Below, piece after piece: positions 9,539-19,401 of a stretch of 64,000 nucleotides of DNA. The position numbers and the translations under genes were made by a program. Below the pieces are notes generated by a model that was not told where the DNA came from, did no database searches, and saw only the letters and a list, made by a program, of their open reading frames with translations. Source of the DNA: a candidate division KSB1 bacterium (GTDB lineage Bacteria; Zhuqueibacterota; JdFR-76; DREG01); contig JADFJB010000001.1 of NCBI GenBank assembly GCA_022566355.1, positions 1 through 64,000 on the forward strand, given 5' to 3'. Numbering within the stretch: the first letter of the stretch is position 1; every line of letters begins with the position of its first letter.

Positions 9539-9961
9539 CTAAACTAGGGGAGGTGCATGTATTAGGTAGGAGAGGGCGTACTTGTCCCTTGTACGTAATC
9601 GAATTATTTTAAAAAGACCATTGAAATGGAAATTTGGGGTTGATTCTATTGTTTCTAACCCACCTTTCGAAACCACACTTGATGAAAGAAAATGCTCAGT
9701 TTGTATGAGAGTGGGCAAATAAGAACTTCTGACAAACAAAGTTAAGATCGTATTACAGCAAATATCTGCTTCCTGCCGTTGGTCATCATGATTATGCGGT
9801 GGTGTTCCATTTTCATGCTCATTATGTTCAGTGCTATGATGATCTTGAGGGGTTAACTCCATTGCTAAAGCAATGCCTTGCTCAAGCAGACAAGCTTGGG
9901 AACTTAGCAATAATATAAAAACTAAAAAAAAGAAAATTAATTTTGAGCGGGTTTTTTGCAT
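9539..9961 (-). CDS. Small secreted His-rich protein heading the metal operon
   Basis: 140 residues with an N-terminal hydrophobic signal (FFFLVFILLLSSQACLL, possibly a lipobox at SQAC). A His-rich patch (DHHSTEHNEHENG and PPHNHDD, about residues 40-62) precedes a CC pair (ADICCN) and a C-terminal PP. The layout resembles small Cys/His proteins found beside metal RND genes in Bacteroidetes, such as the HYC_CC_PP group, but the match is weak. It is the first gene of the operon and has no clear Shine-Dalgarno. A periplasmic metal sensor or chaperone role is inferred from position and composition only. A similar small gene starts the second metal operon. Confidence 0.55.
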   Translation of the reverse strand: MQKTRSKLIFFFLVFILLLSSQACLLEQGIALAMELTPQDHHSTEHNEHENGTPPHNHDDQRQEADICCNTILTLFVRSSYLPTLIQTEHFLSSSVVSKGGLETIESTPNFHFNGLFKIIRLRTRDKYALSYLIHAPPLV

Positions 9962-10263
9962 AATCTATAGTTATTTGCTAACCACTATTTTGTAGGCTGA
10001 AGTTAATCATTCTGTTAGAAAAAATCAAGCTAACCTTCACTTCATAAATTCCAAATTTCGAGATATTGTCGTATAGTTTTACTTTTGGCCTGAAAGAATT
10101 TCTCTATAATGCCAATACGGACGATAGCCAGTCTTTTAACCGCAGTGGCAAAGTCACGGCAAACCATAACAGAAACTCAATCGATATCGTTGTTTGAGTA
10201 GTTTCGTTTCATGTTACCTTCTATAAGTCGTGTATCCAATTTCGCTTTAAAAGAGATCGTGGT
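9962..10263. other. Gap containing the likely promoter of the first metal operon
   Basis: 302 bp between the DUF2231 gene end and the small secreted protein start, both minus strand. It must hold the metal operon promoter if the operon is independently transcribed. I saw no clear operator palindrome, RNA or reading frame. Confidence 0.35.
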
Positions 10264-11334
10264 TCAGAGTAAAGATTGGACACTCATTTTACCCAAGAAT
10301 AGTGTGCCAATCCCATGCACTCTTATCCCAACACGGCCTGGCGGTAGGGCATTTGCATGGCCATGGGTGACCCGTTCTTTATTGTTGATATAGCCGCGAA
10401 AATGTCGTCCGTCACCAACTACCCGAAGAGAAATCCAGCCATTTGCTTCTGTTTTCCCTTTATCAAAAACCTTAGTCTTTCCAGCACTGACCCTGCCAAG
10501 TTGGACAATTCCATTTTGTAAAGAGAAAAAATCATAATTAGAGTCGTCCTGAACATGATGCAGCAGCATTATCGATCCGGAAAAATCGTCTACGTTTAAC
10601 AACATATCCACCTGAACGCTTTCGAGTGAATCTCCGGCGACAAATAAAAGAGGTTGTCCGGTTGGCCTGAGTGAAAGAAAATCCCCTCGAATTGAATCGG
10701 AAATAACTTCTGCACTTAAATTTTCAAAAGCGCCGGTTAACCAGTGGAATTGCTCTGCAAGAACTTTTTTAGCGCCCGGGCCGGGATGCCAACTCCATGA
10801 GCCGTTTTCGGAGAAGTCCAATTTTTGTGCCTCAACTTCTTCGCTTGCTATTTCATCTTTAGCCGCCTCATTGGATTGCAAGGCTTGCACCCCTACGCCA
10901 TACTTAAAAACCAATTCCGCGCCATGCTCGCCAGTTTCAAATAACAAATATAGGCCTGAAGCGCCACTAAGCAATAAAATCCATGAAACTATTTTTTTTG
11001 TATGCAATTTCTTAAGGATTAGAAATGTCCTGGCGATCGCATAAATCCCGAAATACAACATCGTCCACAATGCCAAATCCGAATGTTCATTTAAGGTCGG
11101 GTTTGCTAACGCTGGCAGCGTAACGATGTCACTTGCCTGTTTGCCGCTAAAGTAAGTGAAAACAGCGCTGATCGCGCCAACCACAAATAGAAAATCGGCA
11201 ATTTCTCTCAGCCGGACTTGCTTTTTAAATAAAACGCCAAGCAGATCAAAAAGAACAGCAGTGAACAACAGGGCTAACGGAAAATGAACCAACATGGGAT
11301 GAATATTTGGCGCCCAATCCGGTAATGTTGGCAT
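10264..11334 (-). CDS. DUF2231 membrane protein with C-terminal beta-sandwich domain
   Basis: 356 residues. The N-terminal half begins NIHPMLVHFPLALLFTAVLFD, the hallmark of the DUF2231 family, and has four membrane segments with conserved His. The C-terminal half (about 190-356) is soluble and looks like a concanavalin/DUF1080-type jelly roll: FLSLRPTGQPLLFVAGDS, NYDFFSLQNGIVQLGRVSAGK and GRVGIRVHG fit the pattern of such carbohydrate-binding or glycosidase-like domains. The fusion is uncommon. The ATG at 11334 has TCTGGAG 5 nt upstream; a TTG at 11358 is less likely. The function is unknown; DUF2231 proteins have been linked by position to redox and copper proteins. Confidence 0.7.
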   Translation of the reverse strand: MPTLPDWAPNIHPMLVHFPLALLFTAVLFDLLGVLFKKQVRLREIADFLFVVGAISAVFTYFSGKQASDIVTLPALANPTLNEHSDLALWTMLYFGIYAIARTFLILKKLHTKKIVSWILLLSGASGLYLLFETGEHGAELVFKYGVGVQALQSNEAAKDEIASEEVEAQKLDFSENGSWSWHPGPGAKKVLAEQFHWLTGAFENLSAEVISDSIRGDFLSLRPTGQPLLFVAGDSLESVQVDMLLNVDDFSGSIMLLHHVQDDSNYDFFSLQNGIVQLGRVSAGKTKVFDKGKTEANGWISLRVVGDGRHFRGYINNKERVTHGHANALPPGRVGIRVHGIGTLFLGKMSVQSLL

Positions 11335-11464
11335 AAATACTCCAGAGTTAATTGACAAAATTTATGATTTATTTAACAACAGGGTTAACAGAGAATATAG
11401 AGTGTTTTGACTTTCTTTAGTTTCCTGGCGACCTCTGCACTCTCAGCTTTGCAATCAATATTAG

Positions 11465-11938
11465 TCAGGGTTTCTTCTTTGGAATTCTTGATGTGTGCAT
11501 ATGTTGAATTTTCCAATTTTCATTCATTTTAATTAATATTGCTGTCGCCAGGTTTTCACCATCGAAATTTCGAGTTTCCATTTTCACCGCAATTGATGTT
11601 TCGAAAATAGCATAAGCTGCGTTTCCGTACACTTTGACTTTAATATCACTGAAACTGTATTTTATTTCCAGAAATTGTTTGAGTTCCGGGCCGATATGAT
11701 TATCGCGGTAATCTTGCCAACCCCAATTGATATGGCTCCCTTCAAATATTGTAAAGGCATCTGTAGTAACTACATATTTCTCTATTTCGCTCATATTCTT
11801 ACTTTGGACGGCTGCGGCATAATTGACCAGAGTCTGTTTAACTGCCTCTGCTTCATCGGAGAAAGATTGGTTAGAAATAACCGGAGCCGATGAAAACGCC
11901 AAAATGATGAGTACAAATAACCAATTTTTTAGTCTCAT
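11465..11938 (-). CDS. Exported SnoaL/DUF4440-like (NTF2-fold) protein
   Basis: 157 residues with a signal peptide (about 1-22) followed by one NTF2-like cone domain: helices EAEAVKQTLVNYAAAVQSKN, then DAFTIFEGSHINWGWQDYRDNHIGPEL, and strands ending ENWKIQHMHTSRI. This order is typical of SnoaL/DUF4440 proteins. The terminal W-x-I-x-H-x-H-x-S segment is the family end motif. AAAGGA precedes the ATG at 11938. Its substrate, if any, is unknown. It lies 130 nt upstream of the DUF2231 gene on the same strand. Confidence 0.7.
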   Translation of the reverse strand: MRLKNWLFVLIILAFSSAPVISNQSFSDEAEAVKQTLVNYAAAVQSKNMSEIEKYVVTTDAFTIFEGSHINWGWQDYRDNHIGPELKQFLEIKYSFSDIKVKVYGNAAYAIFETSIAVKMETRNFDGENLATAILIKMNENWKIQHMHTSRIPKKKP

Positions 11939-12007
11939 TTTTTTCCTTTCAAATAAAATATGATTTGTTAAATTTGAGCGCATGTATAAAAAAAAATATA
12001 AAGAAGT

Positions 12008-12442
12008 TTAAAAAATTTCAAACAGCCCAAGAATAAAAACATACCTCATAAAACGTAAAGTAAAACTAACCCCAATAAATAAGCCTAAATTGATTTTTAT
12101 GACGCCAGCCAAAATTGTAATTGGGTCGCCAATCACCGGCAGCCAAGATAATAACAATGCCCATTTTCCCCAGCGTTTGGTAATGGAATAGGCTTTGGCA
12201 ACGGCCTTTTTTTGTAAGTGACGCTGTAGAAATTTCTCTTCGCCTTTGTAACCCAGCCAATAATTAAAAAGAACTGCCGAACAATTGCCGATAGTTGCAA
12301 ACAGCAACACTGGCACTGGCTGCATATCCAAAGCAAGTGCGCTTGCAACTGCAGTCTCGGAACTTACGGGAATTATTGTAGCGGCCATAAAGCTGAATAA
12401 TAATAATCCAATGTAACCAAAGTTGAAGATGTATTCGGTCAT
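12008..12442 (-). CDS. YqaA/DedA-like small membrane protein
   Basis: 144 residues and about four membrane segments. The motif FMAATIIPVSSETAVASAL near residue 20 and GDPITILAGVIKI near 105 match the YqaA branch of the DedA/SNARE-associated family, thought to move lipids or support membrane homeostasis. It is shorter than classic DedA proteins but of normal length for YqaA. No Shine-Dalgarno is visible before the ATG. It lies 70 nt upstream of the SnoaL-like gene. Confidence 0.75.
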   Translation of the reverse strand: MTEYIFNFGYIGLLLFSFMAATIIPVSSETAVASALALDMQPVPVLLFATIGNCSAVLFNYWLGYKGEEKFLQRHLQKKAVAKAYSITKRWGKWALLLSWLPVIGDPITILAGVIKINLGLFIGVSFTLRFMRYVFILGLFEIF

Positions 12443-12524
12443 GGCTGTATGTTAATGCTTTGTTTGAATTAATAAGCGCAGAGACCGCCGAGATCACAGC
12501 GCAGCCTTGGGCCGCAACCAAATT

Positions 12525-12695
12525 ATTTAGCCACGGATTTACACTGATTGACACGGATAAAATCCGTTTAGAATAAAAAAATAAAAATCATTACATTCAA
12601 TTTGAAATTGGTGGAAATGTTTTAGGTTCAAATAGTGAAATTTAAAGCTCCATTTATTAAATCCGTGTTTTATCCGCGCGAATCCGTGGCTAAAT
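12525..12695. repeat. Long imperfect inverted repeat built on AGCCACGGAT
   Basis: The 15-bp left arm ATTTAGCCACGGATT (12525-12539) is exactly repeated in inverse at 12681-12695. Further inside, ACACGGATAAAA on the left has a related inverted GGATAAAACACGGAT on the right. The ~140-bp interior has no gene. The whole looks like a small palindromic intergenic element of MITE or REP type. It sits in the 446-bp gap (12443-12888) between the copper ATPase and the YqaA gene, which has no other recognisable content. Confidence 0.65.
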
Positions 12696-12888
12696 TATTG
12701 TTTTTATTTAAAAGCCGTATTTGTTTGTTGATCTGTGTGTATTATCTTGGCCAACCAAAACTTTGCTAAAAAAACACGATGTTGCCGGCTTAAAGTACAG
12801 AGAAAACAAACAAGGTAACGTGTTCTCCTTAGTTGACTAAATCGAAAATTCCGCGTGCTTTGTGCACTCTGCGTTATGAGCTTTTTAA

Positions 12889-15342
12889 TTATAATACCAA
12901 TTTTCTAAGTCTCAGTGCATTGACGATTACGGAAATAGAGCTAAAACTCATGGCTGCTGCAGCAATCATCGGGCTAAGTAATATTCCGAAGAACGGATAG
13001 AGAATACCGGCTGCAAGGGGCACACCCAAAGAGTTATAAATAAATGCCCAAAAGAGATTTTGACGAATGTTGCGCATCGTTCCGCGACTGAGTCGCCGAG
13101 CCCTTGCGATTCCTCTCAGATCGCCCTTCACGAGAGTTAATCCAGCGCTTTCGATAGCTACATCTGTGCCAGACCCCATGGCAATGCCCACATGTGCCTG
13201 GGCTAGTGCTGGCGCATCATTAATACCATCACCAGCCATTGCAACAATTCGTCCTTCGGATTGCAGTTGTTTAACCGTTTCATTTTTCATTTGCGGAAGC
13301 ACTTCAGCTTCGACTTCATCAATTCCCAGAGTTTTTGCCACAAATTCTGCAGTCGTACGATTGTCGCCTGTCAACATGACGATTTTAATTCCCTCTTTGC
13401 GTAATAACTGAATTGCCTCCGGTGTGGATGGTTTTATCGGATCCGAAACACCCAACAAGCCGGCCGGTTTGTTATCGATTGCCACGAACATGACGGTTTC
13501 ACCTTTTCGACGCATTTCCTCAGCCCTGTCGGTCAAATCGCCAAGTTGGATTTCCATTTCTTCAAAAAGTCTGCGATTACCCACAGCGACACTTCGGCCA
13601 TCGATAGTACCGATAACGCCTTTGCCGGTGATGGAATCGAAATTTTCAACCGGTTTCAATTCTTGACCTCGTTTCCGTGCGCCGGTTACAATTGCTTCGG
13701 CTAATGGATGTTCGCTCGCTAGTTCCAGGCAAGCTGCCAATCGTAAGACCTCATCATCTCCATAGTCTTGCAAGCTTTCAATGCTGGTAAGCTTTGGCTT
13801 TCCTTCAGTAAGCGTGCCGGTTTTATCCACTACCAGAGTGTCCACCTTTTCCATAGTCTCCAAAACTTCCGCATTTTTGATGAGGACGCCTGCCATTGCA
13901 CCTCGCCCAGTGCCAACCATGATGGACATTGGCGTTGCCAGGCCCAATGCGCAAGGGCAGGCAATTATTAATACAGCAACTGCGTTTACCAGGGCGTAAG
14001 CCATACGCGGTTCCGGGCCCAATAATGACCATATAATTGCAGTTAGGACACTAATAATTACTACTGCCGGCACGAAGTATGAAGCAACCTTATCTGCTAA
14101 GCCCTGAATGGGGGCGCGGCTTCGTTGCGCTTCACTGACCATATGCACGATTTGTGCCAATAGGGTATCATTACCGATTCGTTGTGCTTCCATCACGAAG
14201 CTCCCTGTCCCGTTGACCGTCCCACCAATCACATTCTGTCCGGATTCCTTTTGCACTGGAATGGATTCACCGGTTACCATGGATTCATCAACGGAACTGG
14301 TTCCATCGACTACAATCCCATCAACCGGAATTTTCTCACCGGGCCGAACGCGCAGTTTGTCGCCGCGTTGAACATGCTCCAGGGGAATGTCCTCTTCAAC
14401 ACCGTTATCCCGAACAATTCTCGCAGTATTGGGCGCCAGCCCCAGCAAGGCTTTTATTGCACTGTTGGTACGGCTTCTGGCCTTCAATTCCAAAACCTGG
14501 CCGAGAAGAACCAGTGTTGTGATTACAGCAGCCGCTTCAAAATAGACCGCTACTTCCCCTTCAGCGCCGCGGAAAGCGGCAGGGAAGATAGCCGGGAATA
14601 GCGTTGCTACCACGCTATAGATGTAGGCTACTCCAGTACCAATTGCGATTAGGGTAAACATATTAAGACTAAAATTAACAACAGAAGCCCAACCGCGTTG
14701 AAAAAAAGGCCAGCCTCCCCAGAGGACCACCGGCGATGCTAATATGAATTGAATCCAAATTAGAAGGTTTGCAGAGAATGCGTTTTGCACCGGCTTGCCA
14801 GGTATCACTTCGGACATAGCCAGAAAAAGCACGGGGATCGAAAGCCCAAAGCTTGCCCAGAATCGTCGGCTCATATCCTTTAGCTCCGGATTTTCCTCTT
14901 CATCCAAAACCACGGTTTTGAGTTCTAAAGCCATCCCGCAAATCGGACAGATGCCGGGCTTGGATTGTACCACCTCCGGGTGCATGGGGCACGTATATCC
15001 TATTCTAGTTTGCTGTGTTACGGGTATTGCGGGTTCGAGGGACATGCCACATTTTGGACAAGATCCGGGTTCATTCTGTTCCACCTCAGGATCCATAGGG
15101 CAGGTATAAGTGACGCCTTTCATTGCTTTTTGAGTGTCTTGATGATGTTCATGCTCCACCTGTTCATGTTGCTCAACTTTGGTTGTGGTGAATGCTTCCG
15201 GATCCGATTTGAATTTTTCCAGGCAGTTTTGAGAGCAAAAATAGATGGATTCACCTTGGTAAGGAATGAAACCTGCGGCGGATGCGGGAGAAACTTCCAT
15301 GCCGCAAACCGGATCTAATGTTTTAACTTTTAAGAATTGCAT
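12889..15342 (-). CDS. copA: Copper-translocating P1B-type ATPase with YHS and two heavy-metal-binding domains
   Basis: 817 residues. The N-terminus has a YHS domain (residues ~8-50, [10 protein letters not shown] ... [11 protein letters not shown]), a His-rich linker (60-70), then two CPM-x12-CPxCGM heavy-metal-binding domains at about 78-103 and 116-141, in place of the usual HMA domains. The catalytic core has the CPC motif ([12 protein letters not shown]), the phosphorylation site [17 protein letters not shown] of the P1B HP motif, and [13 protein letters not shown]. These features and the C-terminal N and MxxSS residues point to Cu+ or Ag+ export across the inner membrane. It is the last gene of the copper operon, 48 nt after DUF302. 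No Shine-Dalgarno is evident before the ATG. Confidence 0.92.
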   Translation of the reverse strand: MQFLKVKTLDPVCGMEVSPASAAGFIPYQGESIYFCSQNCLEKFKSDPEAFTTTKVEQHEQVEHEHHQDTQKAMKGVTYTCPMDPEVEQNEPGSCPKCGMSLEPAIPVTQQTRIGYTCPMHPEVVQSKPGICPICGMALELKTVVLDEEENPELKDMSRRFWASFGLSIPVLFLAMSEVIPGKPVQNAFSANLLIWIQFILASPVVLWGGWPFFQRGWASVVNFSLNMFTLIAIGTGVAYIYSVVATLFPAIFPAAFRGAEGEVAVYFEAAAVITTLVLLGQVLELKARSRTNSAIKALLGLAPNTARIVRDNGVEEDIPLEHVQRGDKLRVRPGEKIPVDGIVVDGTSSVDESMVTGESIPVQKESGQNVIGGTVNGTGSFVMEAQRIGNDTLLAQIVHMVSEAQRSRAPIQGLADKVASYFVPAVVIISVLTAIIWSLLGPEPRMAYALVNAVAVLIIACPCALGLATPMSIMVGTGRGAMAGVLIKNAEVLETMEKVDTLVVDKTGTLTEGKPKLTSIESLQDYGDDEVLRLAACLELASEHPLAEAIVTGARKRGQELKPVENFDSITGKGVIGTIDGRSVAVGNRRLFEEMEIQLGDLTDRAEEMRRKGETVMFVAIDNKPAGLLGVSDPIKPSTPEAIQLLRKEGIKIVMLTGDNRTTAEFVAKTLGIDEVEAEVLPQMKNETVKQLQSEGRIVAMAGDGINDAPALAQAHVGIAMGSGTDVAIESAGLTLVKGDLRGIARARRLSRGTMRNIRQNLFWAFIYNSLGVPLAAGILYPFFGILLSPMIAAAAMSFSSISVIVNALRLRKLVL

Positions 15343-15390
15343 TTGTTAACTTAAAATTATGGCTTTTTGTCCTAATCCTGTGTGATGCTC

Positions 15391-15777
15391 TTATAGATTC
15401 GCAATTATAGATTTCAATAAATCTCGAACCTCTTCTACGATCTCACCTAATTTAGAATTTTCCACCGCCTGCATAGAAGCCATTGGATCGATAGCAGTAA
15501 CATCGACTTTGCCATCTTCAAACTCCTGTACGATTACGTTACAGGGAAGCATGGTGCCGATTTTATTTTCTATCTGAAGCGCTTCGTAGGCAAACTGTGG
15601 GTTGCAGGCGCCTAATATGCGGTATTTGTAGAAGTCCACATCCAGCTTCTTTTTTAAGGTCTCCGTAACGTCAATCTCTGTGAGAATCCCGAAACCCTTT
15701 TCTTGTAAGGCAGCTGTAACATTTTCTATTGCTTCATCGAAGCTCTGATTCACTGTTTTTGAAAAATAGTAACTCAT
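15391..15777 (-). CDS. DUF302 domain protein
   Basis: 128 residues forming a single DUF302 domain: SFDEAIENVTAALQEKGFGI, LGACNPQFAYEAL and GTMLPCNVIVQEF are the family landmarks, including the Cys residues near 74 and 95. DUF302 genes often travel with copper and heavy-metal resistance genes. Here it sits between the CusA-like permease and CopA. A good GGAG lies 8 nt before the ATG. The biochemical role is unknown; metal binding through the conserved Cys residues is a guess. Confidence 0.85.
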   Translation of the reverse strand: MSYYFSKTVNQSFDEAIENVTAALQEKGFGILTEIDVTETLKKKLDVDFYKYRILGACNPQFAYEALQIENKIGTMLPCNVIVQEFEDGKVDVTAIDPMASMQAVENSKLGEIVEEVRDLLKSIIANL

Positions 15778-15956
15778 TTTTTGTTCTCCTTATTTTCGTT
15801 TTGGCTTAATTTGTATCTTTTGTAAAATATAACCAAAGGCAACATTGAATCATCAATGAAACTAAAAAACTTGATACTTATCTGTAGAGGAATGACGGAT
15901 AACAAACGTGATCAAAAGTATTTTGTATCAAAAAACAACTCTCTCTATTGTACTCT

Positions 15957-18900
15957 TTAACTTGACTTCAAAACAGCAGAATCTGCCTGATCGATTTGAT
16001 CTTCAATATTTTTGTTTAATCCGCGACTTCGCCACAAAAAATAAATAGTAGGAATTACTAATAAACATAATATTGTCGTAGAAAATAGCCCTCCAACCAT
16101 AGGGGCGGCGATTCGTTTCATCACCTGGGAACCGGCGCCATGGCCCCACATGATTGGTAGCAACCCAAGAATGGTTGTTGAAACAGTCATAACAATTGGC
16201 CGAATTCGCATAGCAGTTGCCTTCAGTATGACTTCTTTAAGATCTTGAAGGGAATGCAATTTGCCTTTCCGGTCATTGTAAGCATGATCCAGGTAGGTTA
16301 GCATGATAATGCCAATTTCCGCCGAGAGGCCGGCAAGCGCTATAAATCCAACTCCAACAGCAACGCTCAGGTTATAGTCGAGCAGATATATAAACCAAAT
16401 ACCACCGACGAGAGAAAACGGCAGCGACAACATGACAATAAAGCTTTCTTGTATATTTTTAAAGTTGAGATAAAGCAGCAAAAAAATAATCAACAGGGTT
16501 ACAGGGAGTACGATACGTAAGCGCTGTTGAGCTCGCACCATGTATTCATATTGTCCGCTCCAAACCAGGCTGTAGCCTTCAGGGAAATCTACCTCTTCTT
16601 CCACGACAATTTTAGCATTTTTCACATAAGTTCCCACATCAATATCGCGAATATCAATATACAGCCAGGCGGTACGTCGGGCGTTCTCACTTTTGATTAC
16701 CGACGGACCTTTCTTGAATTCAATGTCTGCAACGTAATTGATTGGGATCTGGGCGCCTGTGGGTGTGGCAATAAGCACCCGGCGCAGATCATCCAGATTA
16801 TCTCTCAACTCCCGGCTGTAGCGCACATTTACCGGGTAACGCTCCAGACCTTCAACCGTCCACGTCACATTCATGCCGCCAATGGCCGACATTATCACAT
16901 CCTGAATTGCACCTACTGTTAGGCCATATCTTGCAGCTTCCTCCCGATTAATGGTAAAATCCAGGTAATTTCCGCCCACAGTCTTGTCGGCAAAAACGCT
17001 GAGCGTTCCGGGGACATTTTTTACTACGGTAGCCACCCTTTGCGCCAGATCTGACAATACTTTAAGATCCGAACCCATAAGCTTAATACCCACCGGCGTC
17101 TTGATCCCCGTTGCCAGCATATCGATTCGTGTCTTGATCGGCATGGTCCATGCGTTTGTTAATCCAGGAAACTGGATGGATTGGTCCAGTTCTTCGATCA
17201 GTTTTTCAATCGTCATTCCCTCTCGCCACTCATTCTCCGGCTTCAGCGTAATAGTTGTTTCGATCATCGAGAGCGGCGCTGGATCTGTGGCGGTCTCGGC
17301 GCGTCCGATTTTACCAAAGACATGGTGCACTTCCGGAAAGCTTTTGATGATTTTATCTGTCTGCTGCAAAAGCTCTTTTGCCTTGGTAATGCTGATACCT
17401 GGATCTGTAGTGGGCATGTAGAGCAAGTCTCCTTCATTTAGCGGCGGCATGAATTCCGATCCGATTCGCTGGAATGGTAAAATCGAAACAACCATGACTA
17501 CAATTGCGACAATAATCGTCGACCACTTGAAGCGTAACACGAAATTGATCAAAGGTCGGTAGATTCGTATGAGAAACCGATTGATGGGGTTGACGTCCTC
17601 TGGTTTGATCCGGCCTTTGATCCAAAAACCCATTAATACCGGTACAACGGTGATAGCTAACAAGGCAGACGCCGCCATAGCGTAGGTTTTTGTGAATGCA
17701 AGGGGGCTAAATAACCTTCCCTCCTGGGCCTGTAAAGTAAAGACTGGCAGAAAGGAAAGTGTTATGATCAACAAAGAATAAAACAGCGCCGGCCCAACTT
17801 CCTTAGCGGCATCGATGATAATAAGCCAATGATCTTTCTTGCCGCCGTCTCTTTCGATATGTTTATGCGCATTCTCGATCATCACGATTGCCGCATCAAC
17901 CATAACACCGATGGCTATGGCAATTCCGCCAAGAGACATGATGTTTGCAGTAATACCCTGGTAGGACATTATAATAAAAGCGATCAAAATTCCCATTGGC
18001 AGTGTAAATATGGCTACAAAAGCGCTGCGGAAATGTAACAGAAAGATGATACATACCAGGGCGACGATAATAATTTCCTCGATCAGTTTGCGAGTAAGGT
18101 TATCGATTGCTTTATTGATCAACACAGATCGATCATATGCTGCTTTGATGGTAACTCCGGGCGGCAGACCTTTCTTTAATTCTTCCATTTTTTCTTTTAC
18201 AAGATCAATGGTTGCCAATGCATTTCCGCCAAACCGCATTACGATGATGCCGCCGACAACTTCCCCCTCGCCATTCCAATCTGCTAAGCCGCGCCTTAAT
18301 TCCGGACCAATGGAAACATTGGCAATGTTTTTGATGAGTATCGGGGTGCCATGATTATCCACGCCCAATGGAATATTTTCCAAATCCTGTATAGACTTAA
18401 TATATCCCAGTCCGCGCACCATAAATTCTGTTTCCCCGAATTCGACAAGGCGGCCGCCAACATCGTTATTACTGCTCTTGATCGCCATTCGAACTTTGCT
18501 GATAGAAATATTATATGCTGCGAGTTTGTTGGGATCGACTTCGACCTGGTATTGTTTTACATAGCCGCCGATACTTGCTACTTCAGCAACTCCCGGTACG
18601 CTCATCAATTCATAACGCAGATACCAGTCCTGGATCGAACGCAGCTGCTGCAGATCATACTGGTTGCCGCCATCCAACACGTATTCATAGATCCAACCTA
18701 CGCCGGTTGCATCGGGTCCAAGTGTTGGATTTACTCCCTGTGGTAGACGGCTGGAAACGAAATTCAAATATTCTAAAACCCGGCTGCGCGCCCAGTATAG
18801 ATCAGTGCCATCCTCAAATATGATATAGACAAATGAAAGGCCAAAGAAAGAATACCCCCGTACAGCCTTGGCAAAAGGCACCGCCAACATAGCGCTGGTA

Positions 18901-19106
18901 AGTGGATAGGTCACCTGGTCTTCCACCAACTGCGGCGCCTGTCCTGGATATTCCGTAAGAATGATTACCTGGACGTCGCTTAAATCCGGTATTGCGTCCA
19001 CTGGCGTGTTGAGCAATTTATAAATACCGCCGAGAGCGATCATTATTGTGAAAATAATAACTAAAAAACGATTTTTTACTGAAGCTTCTATGATTCGTTC
19101 TATCAT
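15957..19106 (-). CDS. cusA: Copper/silver-type RND efflux permease (CusA-like)
   Basis: 1049 residues, full length. The TM4 motif IGVMVDAAIVMIENAHK is the CusA form. The periplasmic segments LLYMPTTDPGIS and RIDMLATGIKTP keep two of the three methionines that bind Cu+/Ag+ in E. coli CusA; the third position (ARYGL) has Leu, judged from memory of the E. coli sequence. The pump takes periplasmic or cytosolic Cu/Ag to the TolC-type channel. GGAG lies 9 nt before the ATG at 19106. It follows the adaptor gene after a 295-bp gap that contains a repeat element, and precedes DUF302 and copA. Confidence 0.92.
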   Translation of the reverse strand: MIERIIEASVKNRFLVIIFTIMIALGGIYKLLNTPVDAIPDLSDVQVIILTEYPGQAPQLVEDQVTYPLTSAMLAVPFAKAVRGYSFFGLSFVYIIFEDGTDLYWARSRVLEYLNFVSSRLPQGVNPTLGPDATGVGWIYEYVLDGGNQYDLQQLRSIQDWYLRYELMSVPGVAEVASIGGYVKQYQVEVDPNKLAAYNISISKVRMAIKSSNNDVGGRLVEFGETEFMVRGLGYIKSIQDLENIPLGVDNHGTPILIKNIANVSIGPELRRGLADWNGEGEVVGGIIVMRFGGNALATIDLVKEKMEELKKGLPPGVTIKAAYDRSVLINKAIDNLTRKLIEEIIIVALVCIIFLLHFRSAFVAIFTLPMGILIAFIIMSYQGITANIMSLGGIAIAIGVMVDAAIVMIENAHKHIERDGGKKDHWLIIIDAAKEVGPALFYSLLIITLSFLPVFTLQAQEGRLFSPLAFTKTYAMAASALLAITVVPVLMGFWIKGRIKPEDVNPINRFLIRIYRPLINFVLRFKWSTIIVAIVVMVVSILPFQRIGSEFMPPLNEGDLLYMPTTDPGISITKAKELLQQTDKIIKSFPEVHHVFGKIGRAETATDPAPLSMIETTITLKPENEWREGMTIEKLIEELDQSIQFPGLTNAWTMPIKTRIDMLATGIKTPVGIKLMGSDLKVLSDLAQRVATVVKNVPGTLSVFADKTVGGNYLDFTINREEAARYGLTVGAIQDVIMSAIGGMNVTWTVEGLERYPVNVRYSRELRDNLDDLRRVLIATPTGAQIPINYVADIEFKKGPSVIKSENARRTAWLYIDIRDIDVGTYVKNAKIVVEEEVDFPEGYSLVWSGQYEYMVRAQQRLRIVLPVTLLIIFLLLYLNFKNIQESFIVMLSLPFSLVGGIWFIYLLDYNLSVAVGVGFIALAGLSAEIGIIMLTYLDHAYNDRKGKLHSLQDLKEVILKATAMRIRPIVMTVSTTILGLLPIMWGHGAGSQVMKRIAAPMVGGLFSTTILCLLVIPTIYFLWRSRGLNKNIEDQIDQADSAVLKSS

Positions 19107-19204
19107 GTTAGATTTCTCCGTGTGTCCATTGTACTGAAAGATTCCATTTCTTCGAGAGACTGTGTGAAAATGGGAATAATTTTTATTACGATTCTAAAAG
19201 AACG

Positions 19205-19313
19205 CATGTCATTCCATAGGCTGCGTCCTGAGTGAAGTCGAAGGAAATCTTGTTATGGTTTGTGTAAGGTGTTGTTTTTTAACAAAGATCCAGTCACACG
19301 ACGGGATGACATG
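19205..19313. repeat. Intergenic repeat inside the copper efflux operon (diverged relative of copies A and C)
   Basis: Terminal inverted repeats CATGTCATTCC (19205-19215) and GGGATGACATG (19303-19313) bound a ~109-bp element between the adaptor and permease genes. It contains GTCCTGAGTGAAGTCGAAGG, a word common in short intergenic repeats of many environmental genomes, and AAATCTTGTTA, also seen in the elements at 2681 and 48781. The shared GTCATTCC/GGATGAC ends suggest one family. Being transcribed within the operon, its hairpin could affect mRNA stability between cusB and cusA. Confidence 0.6.
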
Positions 19314-19401
19314 TGTCGGACTTTTTAAATTATGTGATGATTCCATTAAACTTCGTGGTTAAAATAGTTTTCACACAGTAATCAGCGATAGAATAGCTGT
19401 T

